From the NCBI GenBank assembly GCA_017625535.1, contig JAGAKR010000008.1:62001-126000 (forward strand): DNA of 64,000 nt, read 5' to 3'. The notes under the pieces were generated by a model. The model ran no database searches. It had not been told where the DNA came from and saw nothing but the letters and a program-made list of their open reading frames with translations. Positions 14,821 to 25,071 of this stretch are shown here, one piece after another. Positions within the stretch are counted from its first letter, which is position 1. Every line of letters begins with the position of its first letter. The position numbers were made by a program, and so were the translations under genes. The stretch is from Bacteroidales bacterium (lineage in GTDB: Bacteria > Bacteroidota > Bacteroidia > Bacteroidales > UBA932).

Positions 14821-16854
14821 CTACTGTTCCTCTTCTACGCAATACTTTTTGATTACACTGTACGCATCCTCCACGCCAAGTTCACCCGCCTTGCTCAAAT
14901 CTATACAACCCTTCTCCTTATCCTTCAGGAAAATGAGCACCAGCCCCCTGTTGAAATAGGCCTCCTTAAGTGCCGGATATATCTCCAGTGCCTTTGTGTA
15001 CTGGTTTATGGCCTCAGGAAGATCGCTTGAAAGGCAATAAAGGTTGCCCAGATTATAATATGTGAACGGAAGGTCAGGCATCAGTTTGGATGCTTTTGTC
15101 ATATCGTGTATTGCCGGAGTATAGTCGTAACTCATTGCATTCTTCTCCTTCACCCTTGCCCTTGCGGCACCGGTGTTGTCCAATGTGAGTATCTGCACAT
15201 TGTTCTCCATAGATGAGATGAAGTCTATCATCTCCGCCTGGAGTGCACCCCTGTTTATATAATAGAATGTCTGGTACGGTTCATTCTTTATGGCGGCATC
15301 ATAATGGGCCAGTGCGGCATTGTAGCGGTTGTCCTCGCCGTCAATTATTGCCTGTGCAAAATAGAGATGTGCCAGTTCTACGGTATCTGTCTTCTCTTTT
15401 GCCATCTGCCTCTCCCTCAGTTCAGACAGTGCTTTTGCAATCCTGGATTCATACATTGTTGTATTGAGCGCCACTCCCTCCTTGCTGGAGTTCAGTTCCA
15501 CCGGAAGTTCCATTGATGCCACAAATTTCTCCACCTCATCGTTCTCATATCTGCGTTCAAGTGCCATCCTCACTTTATCAGGCTCAGTTACATTGAACTT
15601 GAAAAGAGGTTTCAGACGTATGTCCACATCCCTGTGCTGCAAAAGTTCGTTGTCAAAATCCTGCTTGGCAAAATCCGCATCCAATGCAAGCAGTTTGTCA
15701 TATTTCTTGGTGGTATCTGCAAAAGCCGCTCTCCCAAGGCTGTCTCCAGTACGCTGCTGGTACTCTCGGATCTTTGCCTGGGCAATCTCGGCATCCTTTC
15801 TGGCAGAATTGAACTGTCCCAACTGGTTCTTTGCATATGAGCGGTTCATATAGGCTTTTGCAAAATCGGGATAAAGGTTTATTGCCTTTGAGTAATCATC
15901 CATTGCATCCCTGTAGCGCCCCATATCCATAAATACTCCTGCCCTGTTGAAATAGGCCAGCACGTTGTTGGGGTTTACGGCAATCACACGGTCATAATCA
16001 TCCAGGGCGTTGTTGTAATCACCTATCTGTGCCCTTATTATTGCCCTGTTGTACAGGGTGAGGGCATTGCCCGGCTCGTGCTCAAGCACCTTGTCCAAAT
16101 CTTCAAGTGCCCCTTTTATCTGATGTTTGTCGTGCCTTATGAGCGCCCTGTTGAAGAAGGCAAAAGTATTTGTTGTATCCAGCTCAATCGCCTTGTCAAG
16201 ATCTGAAAGGGCATCATCAAATTTCTCCTGCATTGCGTATATCCTGGAGCGCCTTACATAACCCTCCGGGTCAAAGGTGTTTATCCTTATTGCCTTGTTG
16301 TAGTCTGTAAGTGCCTTGGTGGTATCTCCAAGGTAGAGGTAACAGGCTCCACGGTTAAGATATGCATCTGCCTCACGCGGTTCAGCCTTAATGAAGCGGT
16401 TGAAGTCCTTTACTGCCTTATCGAACTGCTGTGATAGGAAATAGGTTACACCGCGGCTGAAATAGAGGCCCGTATAACTTGGCCTCAGGTCCACAGCCTC
16501 CGCCAGATCCTCCAGTGCCTTGTCATATTTTCCGGTACGGCTCAGGGTAATTGCCCTGTAATGGTATGCCGGTGTATATATAGGGTTGAGCCTCAATGTG
16601 GTATTGAAGTCCTTCTCTGCACCTATAAAATCACCAAGATTGTATTTTGCTATGCCCCTGAAGAAGTATGCATCATACAGGGTGCTGTCAAGCCTGGCCA
16701 GGATATTGAAGTTTTCTATGGCCATAGAGTATTTGCCGTCTATGAGCATCTGTCTGCCACGGGCAAAGAACTGGTCTATATCGTATTGTGCATTTGCCGC
16801 CACTCCCGCAAACAGCAAAACAAGCACTAAAAACAGTTTCTTGAGTGTCTTCAT
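14821..16854 (-). CDS. Secreted tetratricopeptide-repeat protein
   Basis: About 677 residues. A signal peptide (MKTLKKLFLVLVLLFAGVAANA) is followed by more than ten 34-residue TPR units (for example DAYFFRGIAKYNLGDFIGAE, EADAYLNRGACYLYLGDTTK, NVLAYFNRAGVFMDMGRYRD), a central stretch of about 170 residues without clear repeats, and further TPRs at the C-terminus. TPR arrays serve as protein-binding scaffolds, here in the periplasm. The start is fixed by the promoter at 16864-16894: the longer frame to 16893 would begin upstream of the transcription start. The leader is therefore almost absent. Confidence 0.85.
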   Translation of the reverse strand: MKTLKKLFLVLVLLFAGVAANAQYDIDQFFARGRQMLIDGKYSMAIENFNILARLDSTLYDAYFFRGIAKYNLGDFIGAEKDFNTTLRLNPIYTPAYHYRAITLSRTGKYDKALEDLAEAVDLRPSYTGLYFSRGVTYFLSQQFDKAVKDFNRFIKAEPREADAYLNRGACYLYLGDTTKALTDYNKAIRINTFDPEGYVRRSRIYAMQEKFDDALSDLDKAIELDTTNTFAFFNRALIRHDKHQIKGALEDLDKVLEHEPGNALTLYNRAIIRAQIGDYNNALDDYDRVIAVNPNNVLAYFNRAGVFMDMGRYRDAMDDYSKAINLYPDFAKAYMNRSYAKNQLGQFNSARKDAEIAQAKIREYQQRTGDSLGRAAFADTTKKYDKLLALDADFAKQDFDNELLQHRDVDIRLKPLFKFNVTEPDKVRMALERRYENDEVEKFVASMELPVELNSSKEGVALNTTMYESRIAKALSELRERQMAKEKTDTVELAHLYFAQAIIDGEDNRYNAALAHYDAAIKNEPYQTFYYINRGALQAEMIDFISSMENNVQILTLDNTGAARARVKEKNAMSYDYTPAIHDMTKASKLMPDLPFTYYNLGNLYCLSSDLPEAINQYTKALEIYPALKEAYFNRGLVLIFLKDKEKGCIDLSKAGELGVEDAYSVIKKYCVEEEQ

Positions 16855-16863
16855 ATAATCACG

Positions 16864-16894
16864 CAAAAGTACATAAAAAGGCGCACTATTCAAA
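16864..16894 (-). promoter_or_regulatory. Promoter of the TPR-DUF4293-phosphorylase run
   Basis: Minus strand TTTG (16894-16891), 19 bases, TACTTTTG (16871-16864). The start site would be only a few bases before the ATG at 16854. The -33 box lies in the loop and stem of the enolase terminator. Confidence 0.75.
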
Positions 16895-16903
16895 TAGCGC
16901 GCC
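16875..16903 (-). terminator. Enolase terminator overlapping the next promoter
   Basis: Minus strand GGCGCGCTATT-TG-AATAGTGCGCC followed by TTTTT. The eleven-pair stem has one G-T wobble. It lies 23 bases past the enolase stop codon and contains the -33 element of the TPR gene promoter. Confidence 0.78.
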
Positions 16904-16925
16904 AGTATGTGTACAATGCTTAGAC

Positions 16926-18248
<1,323 letters not shown>

Positions 18249-18303
18249 CTACAGAACACTTGAAAATTTGGATTGTTCAATTGTATGGAATAACGTGGAA
18301 TGG

Positions 18304-19323
18304 CTAGTCTATAAGCCACAAGAAGCGGTATATCAATTCTATACGCCTTTGCAGCACATCAAGGGAAAGTGTCGCCACAGTATCGCTCTCCTTGTTGGTA
18401 TGTCTGGTAATGCCGGATGTAAAAAGGAGTGCAGGCACACCTGCCGCAGTAAAGCTCTGCTGGTCCGAGAGCCTGTAGAAAATATCATAAAACTGCCGGC
18501 TGCCGTAATAAGTGTAATCTATCAGGAGCCCCAGCCCAAAATAGTCATTTGCAAAATCCAGCTGCTCCTTCTGCCAAGGGGGGAGTTTGTCCGCTCCCAA
18601 TACCTGCAGGTACTCGGTATACTCCCCTACAGGGGTAAGGGTGCTCCCCATCTGGTCGAGATTGAGCATACAGGCAATTTTATGTGGAGGAATCCCCTTC
18701 TTCTGCAGAAATGCCCTGCTTCCCGACAAATTGTAGTTATTCCCGTCAAACGCCACAAACACAATATGATGATTGAGGTCATTCCTCTCCACAAACCTCT
18801 TCCCGAAAGCCTTTGCAATCTCCAGCATACCGGCCACCCCCGAGGCATTGTCATCAGCCCCCGGATAATACTTCTCCCCGTGGATGCCTATATGGTCGAA
18901 ATGTGCCCCCACAACTATATATTGTGCATCCTTGTTCCTTGAAGGGGCATAACCTATAACATTGAACCCCTGCTGCCCTTTCCTGACACCTTGCGGAGCA
19001 TCCATACCTCCGCTCCTCTTGCCCGAAGGTCTTGGTGGTGGAAGTTCAAAAGGCTGGTAGAAATTTATGCTGTTCAGGGGAAGAAGGCCATATGAGGCGA
19101 ATGCCTCCGCTATATAATCCGCCACTTCCTTTGCCTGCGCAGTTCCTGCCCCGCGCCCTGCAATCTGGGGTGATGTAAGGAACTCCAGATGCTCCAGGGT
19201 ATTCTTCTCTCCCAAAAGATACATATAGGAAGATGATGAATGCACCTGTCCCTGCAGTCTGGCTGATGCCGCTGCCAGGAGTATCAGGATTACCGTTGTG
19301 GCAAAGAAATTGCGTACACTCAT
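18304..19323 (-). CDS. M28-family peptidase homologue lacking the Glu-Glu pair
   Basis: A secreted protein of 339 residues (signal segment NFFATTVILILLAAASA). The M28 fold is clear: VVGAHFDHIG with metal-ligand His141 and Asp143, PGADDNASGVAGMLEIA with the bridging aspartate, NLDQMG (Asp223), and a late histidine in ITRHTNKESDT. Active M28 aminopeptidases carry a GEE motif supplying the general base and a zinc ligand; here the site reads AFDGNNYNLSGSRAF, so both glutamates are Asn (about residues 195-196). It may be a non-catalytic binding protein or use altered chemistry. Its own promoter is at 19345-19376. Confidence 0.85.
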   Translation of the reverse strand: MSVRNFFATTVILILLAAASARLQGQVHSSSSYMYLLGEKNTLEHLEFLTSPQIAGRGAGTAQAKEVADYIAEAFASYGLLPLNSINFYQPFELPPPRPSGKRSGGMDAPQGVRKGQQGFNVIGYAPSRNKDAQYIVVGAHFDHIGIHGEKYYPGADDNASGVAGMLEIAKAFGKRFVERNDLNHHIVFVAFDGNNYNLSGSRAFLQKKGIPPHKIACMLNLDQMGSTLTPVGEYTEYLQVLGADKLPPWQKEQLDFANDYFGLGLLIDYTYYGSRQFYDIFYRLSDQQSFTAAGVPALLFTSGITRHTNKESDTVATLSLDVLQRRIELIYRFLWLID

Positions 19324-19344
19324 CGGGAAGAAAAATTAACTTTG

Positions 19345-19376
19345 CAAAAATAATCGCGGTTGCGGGTTCCTCCAAA
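19345..19376 (-). promoter_or_regulatory. Promoter of the M28-like gene
   Basis: Minus strand TTTG (19376-19373), 20 bases, TATTTTTG (19352-19345). It directly abuts the -7 element of the divergent mtgA promoter (TAACTTTG, 19337-19344, plus strand), so the two cannot easily be occupied at once. Confidence 0.75.
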
Positions 19377-19381
19377 AAAAT

Positions 19382-20080
19382 ATGAAAAAGAAAAGGCGTT
19401 TCAATTTGCTCAGATGGCTGCTGCTCTACATTCCTCTGTGGTTTGTGGGGCTTACCGTTTCTTGGGTTGCACTGCTCAAGTGGGTTCCTGTGTACTATAC
19501 CCCACTTATGGCTGTACGCACCTATGAGAACTGGAACGATTCAACCTACCGTACCTACAAGAGGTGGAGGCCTATGGAGAAGATTTCCCCCAACCTGGCT
19601 ATGGCGGTTATGGCCAGCGAAGACACCCGGTTCCTCACCCACAAGGGGTTCGACTGGGTGGAGATTGGAAATGCTGTGGATGCCCACCGCAAAGGGAAAA
19701 AGTTGCGCGGAGCCAGCACCATTTCGCAGCAGACCGCCAAAAATGTGTTCCTCTTCCCCGGCCGCAGTTGGGTGAGGAAAGGGTTTGAGGCATATTTTAC
19801 ATTCCTTATTGAGGTGATATGGGGAAAAGAACGCATCCTGGAAGTGTACCTCAATGTGGCAGAAATGGGCCGGGGCATCTTTGGTGCCGAAGCAGCCGCC
19901 GAGAGGCTCTTCAACACCCGGGCAAGCAAACTCTCTTCCCGGCAGTCTGCCCTCATAGCCGCCTGCCTCCCCAATCCCCTGCAGCGCAACGCCGCCAAGC
20001 CCACCCCTTATTTGGCCAAACGGGCCGGCGACATCCAGCGTATGATGAAACTCATCCCCCGCCCCGAGTGGCTGGAATAA
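19382..20080 (+). CDS. mtgA: Monofunctional biosynthetic peptidoglycan transglycosylase
   Basis: A 232-residue inner-membrane enzyme that polymerises glycan strands from lipid II. One N-terminal helix (WLLLYIPLWFVGLTVSWVALL) is followed by a GT51 domain with all main motifs: AVMASEDTRFLTHKGFDW (motif 1 with catalytic Glu), RGASTISQQTAKNVFLF (motif 2), RKGFEAYFTFLIEVIWGKERILEVYLNVAEMG (motif 3) and the ACLPNPLQRN region. No transpeptidase domain follows, so it is the MtgA type. Its codons are somewhat more GC-rich than those of its neighbours. A -7 element is at 19337-19344. Confidence 0.93.
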   Translation: MKKKRRFNLLRWLLLYIPLWFVGLTVSWVALLKWVPVYYTPLMAVRTYENWNDSTYRTYKRWRPMEKISPNLAMAVMASEDTRFLTHKGFDWVEIGNAVDAHRKGKKLRGASTISQQTAKNVFLFPGRSWVRKGFEAYFTFLIEVIWGKERILEVYLNVAEMGRGIFGAEAAAERLFNTRASKLSSRQSALIAACLPNPLQRNAAKPTPYLAKRAGDIQRMMKLIPRPEWLE

Positions 20081-20111
20081 AAAAAGCAGCCCGGCGCTTT
20101 TGCCGGACTGC
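20079..20111 (-). terminator. Terminator of the M13 peptidase gene
   Basis: Minus strand GCAG-T-CCGGC-AAAAGC-GCCGG-G-CTGC followed by a run of T (20085-20079). It overlaps the last codon of mtgA, so the convergent genes share almost no spacer. Confidence 0.7.
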
Positions 20112-20116
20112 CTAGA

Positions 20117-20137
20117 AATAATGACGACGTCATTATT
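20117..20137. repeat. Perfect palindrome at the end of the M13 peptidase gene
   Basis: AATAATGACG-A-CGTCATTATT: ten paired bases on each side of a single central base, touching the TAA stop at 20137-20139. It has no T run of its own, so it is either an extra stem ahead of the terminator or a protein site. Confidence 0.5.
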
Positions 20138-22167
20138 TACCAAATATTGATTCTCTCCTCTGGTGCCATCCACATTGCATCACCCTCTTTGATGTCAAAT
20201 GCGTCATACCACGCCTGGATGTTTCTCAATGCACCGTTAACACGCCATTTGCCCAATGAGTGCACATCGGTTTTGGTTCTGCGGAGAATCTCCTGTGGAC
20301 GTACATTCTGTGCCCAAAGGTTTGCATAACCAAGGAAGAACCTCTGGTTGTGGTTGAAACCGTCAATATCTGCAGGTGTCTCTTTGCCCTTCAATGTGTT
20401 CAGGTATGCCTGGTGTGAGATAAGCAATCCGCCCTGGTCCGCAATGTTCTCACCAAGGGTATATGCACCGTCTGCGTGAACTGTATCAATTACAATAATC
20501 TTGTTGTACTGCTCAACAAGAACCTGTGCACGCTCGTTGAACTTGGCAGCATCCTCTTCTGTCCACCATGCGCTGATGTTGCCGTCTTTGTCGTAATTGC
20601 GGCCCTGATCATCAAAGCCGTGGGTCATCTCGTGTCCTATTACAACACCAATACCGCCATAGTTTACAGCGTCATCAGCATTTGGATTGAAGAAAGGCGG
20701 CTGAAGGATTGCTGCAGGGAAGCAGATCTCGTTGGTTGTAGGGTTGTAATATGCGTTTACAGTCTGAGGGCTCATTCCCCACTCTGTACGGTCTACAGGC
20801 TGACCCTCATCCTCCATCATCTCTTTGTGGCGGAACTCACTTGCGCGGCACATATTTGCCCAGTAAGAGTCATTCTTTATCTCAAGACCCGAGTAGTCTT
20901 TCCAGGTATCAGGATAACCTACCTTAACAATGAAGGTTCCAAGTTTCTCCTGAGCCTTGGCTTTTGTCTCGTCGCTCATCCAGTCAAGTGCATTGATTCT
21001 CTCTCCCAAAGCAACCTGAAGATTTGCAACCATCTCCACCATCTTCTCTTTAGAAGAAGCAGGGAAGTATTTCTCTACATATTTCTGGCCCAAAGCCTCA
21101 GACAAAGTGCGGTTTACAACAGAAAGCGAGCGTTTCCATACAGGCTGCAACACCTCACGGCCCTGTACAGCCTTTCCTGAGAACTCAAAGTTTGCATTTA
21201 CAAAGTCATCGCTCAGGTAGTTTGAAGCTGCATTCAACAACTTGAAAGTAAGATACTCCTTCTGGTCATCCAATGAAGTGTTCTTGAGCACTTTGGTAAG
21301 GCCTGCAAAGAAAGATACCTGGCTTGCGTTAAGTTCTGTTGAGTTCTTGATGCCTACCTCTTTAAAGTAGATGTCCCAGTTGATGAAAGGGTATTTCTTC
21401 ACAAAATCCTTTACAGACATCTTGTTATAGTTCTTGTGTACATCCCTCAGGGTTGCACGGTCTACAGAAACCTCTGCAATTTTGGTTTCAAGAGCCATAA
21501 CTGCATCTGTAGCCTTTGCTGCAGCCTCCTCTGAGTAGCCGGCAAGGGTAAAGAGTTTGTTCATATACACTTTGTATGCATTACGGATTCTTACAGAGTT
21601 CTCATCATTCTGCAAATAGTAGTCGCGGTCACCCATTGAAAGGCCGCCCTGTGAGAACTGCAACAGGTTCATCATACTGTTTTTCTCATCTGCACCAATG
21701 TACATTCCAAAGTATGACCTTACACCGGTTTTCTGAAGTTTTGCAATCATTGCAGAAAGTGCATCTTTGTCTGCAACACCTTTGATTGCCTCAATCTGCT
21801 CCATAACAGGGGCTGCACCATCTGCATTGCGTTTTGCTGTATCCAAACCCTGTGCATACATAATCTGTATCTTCTCACCTACGCTACCTGGCTCCTGTGT
21901 TGTTGCATTAAGTTCCTCAATAAGGGATTTGAGTCTCTCCTGGTTCTCTTTGTCCAACTGGTCAAAGATGCCGTAACGTGCATACTCAGGGGTTAGCGGA
22001 TTGTTTGCCATCCAGCCGCCGCAAGCATACTGATAGAAATCTTCATTTGCGGTAACTGTGTTGTCGAAGTTTGCAAGGTCAATTGCAGGTTTGCCTGCAT
22101 CCTTGCTCTGAGTACATGCAGCAAATGCCATTGCTGCCACTCCAAGTACCATAAAAATCTTTTTCAT
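20137..22167 (-). CDS. pepO: M13-family metallopeptidase lipoprotein
   Basis: A 676-residue zinc peptidase related to neprilysin, PepO and endothelin-converting enzyme. The signal peptide ends in a lipobox (VAAMAFAAC), so it is a lipoprotein facing the periplasm or surface. The N-terminal domain begins DFYQYACGGWM. The catalytic domain carries HEMTH (the HExxH zinc site, in VVIGHEMTHGFDDQGR), the third ligand in LGENIADQGG (ExxxD) and the NAYYNPTTNEICFPAAILQPPFF segment that shapes the active site. Length is normal. No sigma-ABfr promoter is obvious in the 59 bases upstream. Confidence 0.93.
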   Translation of the reverse strand: MKKIFMVLGVAAMAFAACTQSKDAGKPAIDLANFDNTVTANEDFYQYACGGWMANNPLTPEYARYGIFDQLDKENQERLKSLIEELNATTQEPGSVGEKIQIMYAQGLDTAKRNADGAAPVMEQIEAIKGVADKDALSAMIAKLQKTGVRSYFGMYIGADEKNSMMNLLQFSQGGLSMGDRDYYLQNDENSVRIRNAYKVYMNKLFTLAGYSEEAAAKATDAVMALETKIAEVSVDRATLRDVHKNYNKMSVKDFVKKYPFINWDIYFKEVGIKNSTELNASQVSFFAGLTKVLKNTSLDDQKEYLTFKLLNAASNYLSDDFVNANFEFSGKAVQGREVLQPVWKRSLSVVNRTLSEALGQKYVEKYFPASSKEKMVEMVANLQVALGERINALDWMSDETKAKAQEKLGTFIVKVGYPDTWKDYSGLEIKNDSYWANMCRASEFRHKEMMEDEGQPVDRTEWGMSPQTVNAYYNPTTNEICFPAAILQPPFFNPNADDAVNYGGIGVVIGHEMTHGFDDQGRNYDKDGNISAWWTEEDAAKFNERAQVLVEQYNKIIVIDTVHADGAYTLGENIADQGGLLISHQAYLNTLKGKETPADIDGFNHNQRFFLGYANLWAQNVRPQEILRRTKTDVHSLGKWRVNGALRNIQAWYDAFDIKEGDAMWMAPEERINIW

Positions 22168-22226
22168 TGCTTTATTAAGTTATAAATAGTCTTCTTTTTC
22201 CCTACAGATTGTCTCTGCAATATCAC

Positions 22227-25067
22227 TTATATATTCCTCGGCCTACCCTCATAGCAGATATGCCCCCCGGCATCCCCACCGTCGGGACCCAGTTCAATCT
22301 CCCAGTCCGCCGCCTTTATCACATCAGGGTTGTGTTCCACAACTATGATTGTATGTCCTTTGTCCACAAGGGCATTGAATGCCGCAAGGAGTTTCTTAAT
22401 ATCGTGAAAATGGAGTCCTGTGGTAGGCTCATCAAAGATGAACAAAGTAGGGCCTGCAACTCCCCCTTTGCCTCCGCTCTCCTTACTCAGGAACTGGGCC
22501 AGTTTCACCCTCTGGCTCTCACCGCCGCTCAAACTGCTGCTGCTCTGCCCAAGTTTCACATATCCAAGCCCCACATCCTCCAGAATCTGCAGTTTCTGCG
22601 CAATTTTCTTTGCCGCAGCCTCTTTCTGCCCCCCAAAGAATGCAATGGCCTCCTCCACACTCATATCCAGCACCTCATTAATGCTCTTTCCCTGATATTT
22701 CACCTCCAGCACAGCCGGCTTGAACCTCTTTCCGCCACACTCTTCGCACACCATCTTTATGTCTGCCATAAACTGCATTGGAATTGTGATGAAACCCTCT
22801 CCCAAGCATTGCGGACATCGCCCGCCGTCTATATTGAAAGAGAAGTGCGAATGCCCGAAACCGTTAACCTTGGCAAACTGCTGCTCCGAGTAAAGTTTCC
22901 TTATATCATCATAAATCTTCAGGTATGTAACAGGATTGGAACGGGAACTCTTCCCTATAGGGTTCTGGTCAACAAATTCCACTCCCGACAATTTATCCAG
23001 ATCTCCCCTCAACTCCTTGAATGCCCCGGGCTTGAGCCCGAACTGCTGGAAATGCCTTGCCAGAGCCGGATACAATGTATCCCCAATAAGGGTTGATTTG
23101 CCGCTTCCGCTCACCCCTGTAACCGCAGTTATAACCCCAAGAGGGAACTTTACAGATACATTCTTGAGGTTGTGCTCCATTGCCCTGCAAATCTCCACCG
23201 CATATTTCCATTCCCTTTTGCGGGAAGGGAAATCAATCTTCTTTATTCCCGACAAATAATCAATTGTAAGCGACCCGCTGGAAGTTGTATCCCCCTTCTT
23301 CCTCCCTTTCATGGCATTCTTTATCCCCTCTTCAACACTACCCTGGTAAACCACCTCACCGCCGTTCACCCCGGCGTAAGGGCCTATATCAATAAGTTCA
23401 TCTGCAGAACGGATAATCTCCTCATCGTGCTCCACAATAAGTACCGTATTCCCCAGATTCCTCAAATCCTTTATCACATTTATCAAACGCCCGGTATCCC
23501 TCTGGTGCAGCCCAATGCTCGGTTCATCCAGAATATACAGAGAGCCCACAAGGCTGCTCCCCAGGGAACTCACAAGGTTTATCCTCTGGCTCTCACCACC
23601 GCTCAAAGTATTTGCGTGCCTGCTTAAAGTAAGGTAACCCAACCCCACATTCTCTATATAATTGAGGCGGCTGCAAATCTCCTTAATGGCCCTCTCCGCT
23701 ACAGCCGCATCATATGGTTCCAGCACAAGTTCCTTAAAGAAAGTATGGAGCGAGGCAATGCTCATATCCATAAGTTCCGCAATGGTCTTCCCCCCTATTT
23801 TTACATAATTGGTCTCCTTCCTCAATCGGCTCCCCTCACACTCCGGGCACACTGTCTTGCCCGAATATCTTGCCAGCAGGTACTTGTACTGAATCTTGTA
23901 GCGCATCTCCTCCACCATCTTGAAGAACGGTGTAATGCCTATAAACTGGCTGTTCCCGCACCACAACAACTTCTTCTGCTCCTTTGTAAGCTCCGCATAC
24001 GGCTTGTGGATAGGGAAATCAAACTTATGGGCACACATAATGAACTCCTTAAGGAACTTGCCCATAACCTCGCCCCTCCAGCAGGCAATCGCCCCCTCAT
24101 ACACAGAGAGCGAAGCATTCGGCACCACCAAAGACTCATCAATTCCAATCATGCTCCCGTAGCCACCGCACACCGGACACGCTCCAATAGGATTATTATA
24201 ACTGAACATCAGTTCAGTAGGCTTCTCAAAACGGATTCCGTCCGCCTCAAACACATTTGAGAACTCCTGCATCCGCACAGAACCTCCCCGCCCGGCCTGC
24301 AATGCCACCACAAGCCTCCCTTTCCCCTCATTGAAAGCAATCTGCACAGAATCCAGCAGCCTTGTAACATCCTCCTCAGAAAGTTTTCCTCCTCCCGACA
24401 AATATCTGTCTATCATAATATACAGCCTCTCCCCTGCAAAAGCCTCCATATCCTGCAGCACAGCATCCAGCCTCACCATCCCCTTTTCTGCAGAAAAAAG
24501 CCTTGCATATCCGGCATCCTTTATAGAAAGGAGTTTCTCCACCTTACTCTCATTCCCCAACCAGTCAATCTCCGAAAGGATATAAGCCGTAATGCTGTCG
24601 GGAGTATCATTCTTAATATTCCCTATGAATTCCACCACATCATTTGCCGTATGGCACTTCACCTCCTCACCGGTAACAGGTGAATAAGTGCGCCCTATCT
24701 TGGCAAACAGGAGCCTCAGGTAATCATAAATCTCCGTTGTGGTACCCACTGTAGAACGGGGATTGCGGGTATTCACCTTCTGCTCAATTGCTATGGCAGG
24801 GGGAATTCCCTCAATCTTGTCAACGGCAGGCTTCTGCATCCTCCCCAGGAACTGCCTTGCAAAAGAAGAAAGGCTCTCTGCAAACCTCCTCTGCCCCTCC
24901 GCAAAAAGGGTATCAAACGCCAGCGAAGACTTTCCGCTGCCGCTCAATCCGCTCACCACAACCAACTTGCCGCGGGGTATTTTAAGATCAATCCCCTTAA
25001 GGTTATTTGCCCTTGCCCCTTTTATGTATATATATTCCTTGTTTTCTGCCATTCCTTTGTTCTCCAA
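22227..25067 (-). CDS. uvrA: Excinuclease ABC subunit A
   Basis: A 946-residue damage-recognition ATPase of nucleotide excision repair. Two ABC modules are present: the first with GLSGSGKSS (Walker A near residue 38) and LSGGESQRINLVSSLGSSLVGS, the second with GVSGSGKST and LSGGESQRVKLAQFL. Zinc-binding cysteines appear as ACPVCGGYG/CPEC in the first half and CPQCLGEGF...CEECGGKRF in the second. It begins four bases after the rel stop codon, making it the last gene of uvrB-rel-uvrA. An in-frame Met at 25052 (MAENKEYIYI) is an alternative start. Confidence 0.95.
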   Translation of the reverse strand: MENKGMAENKEYIYIKGARANNLKGIDLKIPRGKLVVVSGLSGSGKSSLAFDTLFAEGQRRFAESLSSFARQFLGRMQKPAVDKIEGIPPAIAIEQKVNTRNPRSTVGTTTEIYDYLRLLFAKIGRTYSPVTGEEVKCHTANDVVEFIGNIKNDTPDSITAYILSEIDWLGNESKVEKLLSIKDAGYARLFSAEKGMVRLDAVLQDMEAFAGERLYIMIDRYLSGGGKLSEEDVTRLLDSVQIAFNEGKGRLVVALQAGRGGSVRMQEFSNVFEADGIRFEKPTELMFSYNNPIGACPVCGGYGSMIGIDESLVVPNASLSVYEGAIACWRGEVMGKFLKEFIMCAHKFDFPIHKPYAELTKEQKKLLWCGNSQFIGITPFFKMVEEMRYKIQYKYLLARYSGKTVCPECEGSRLRKETNYVKIGGKTIAELMDMSIASLHTFFKELVLEPYDAAVAERAIKEICSRLNYIENVGLGYLTLSRHANTLSGGESQRINLVSSLGSSLVGSLYILDEPSIGLHQRDTGRLINVIKDLRNLGNTVLIVEHDEEIIRSADELIDIGPYAGVNGGEVVYQGSVEEGIKNAMKGRKKGDTTSSGSLTIDYLSGIKKIDFPSRKREWKYAVEICRAMEHNLKNVSVKFPLGVITAVTGVSGSGKSTLIGDTLYPALARHFQQFGLKPGAFKELRGDLDKLSGVEFVDQNPIGKSSRSNPVTYLKIYDDIRKLYSEQQFAKVNGFGHSHFSFNIDGGRCPQCLGEGFITIPMQFMADIKMVCEECGGKRFKPAVLEVKYQGKSINEVLDMSVEEAIAFFGGQKEAAAKKIAQKLQILEDVGLGYVKLGQSSSSLSGGESQRVKLAQFLSKESGGKGGVAGPTLFIFDEPTTGLHFHDIKKLLAAFNALVDKGHTIIVVEHNPDVIKAADWEIELGPDGGDAGGHICYEGRPRNI

Positions 25068-25071
25068 AAAA

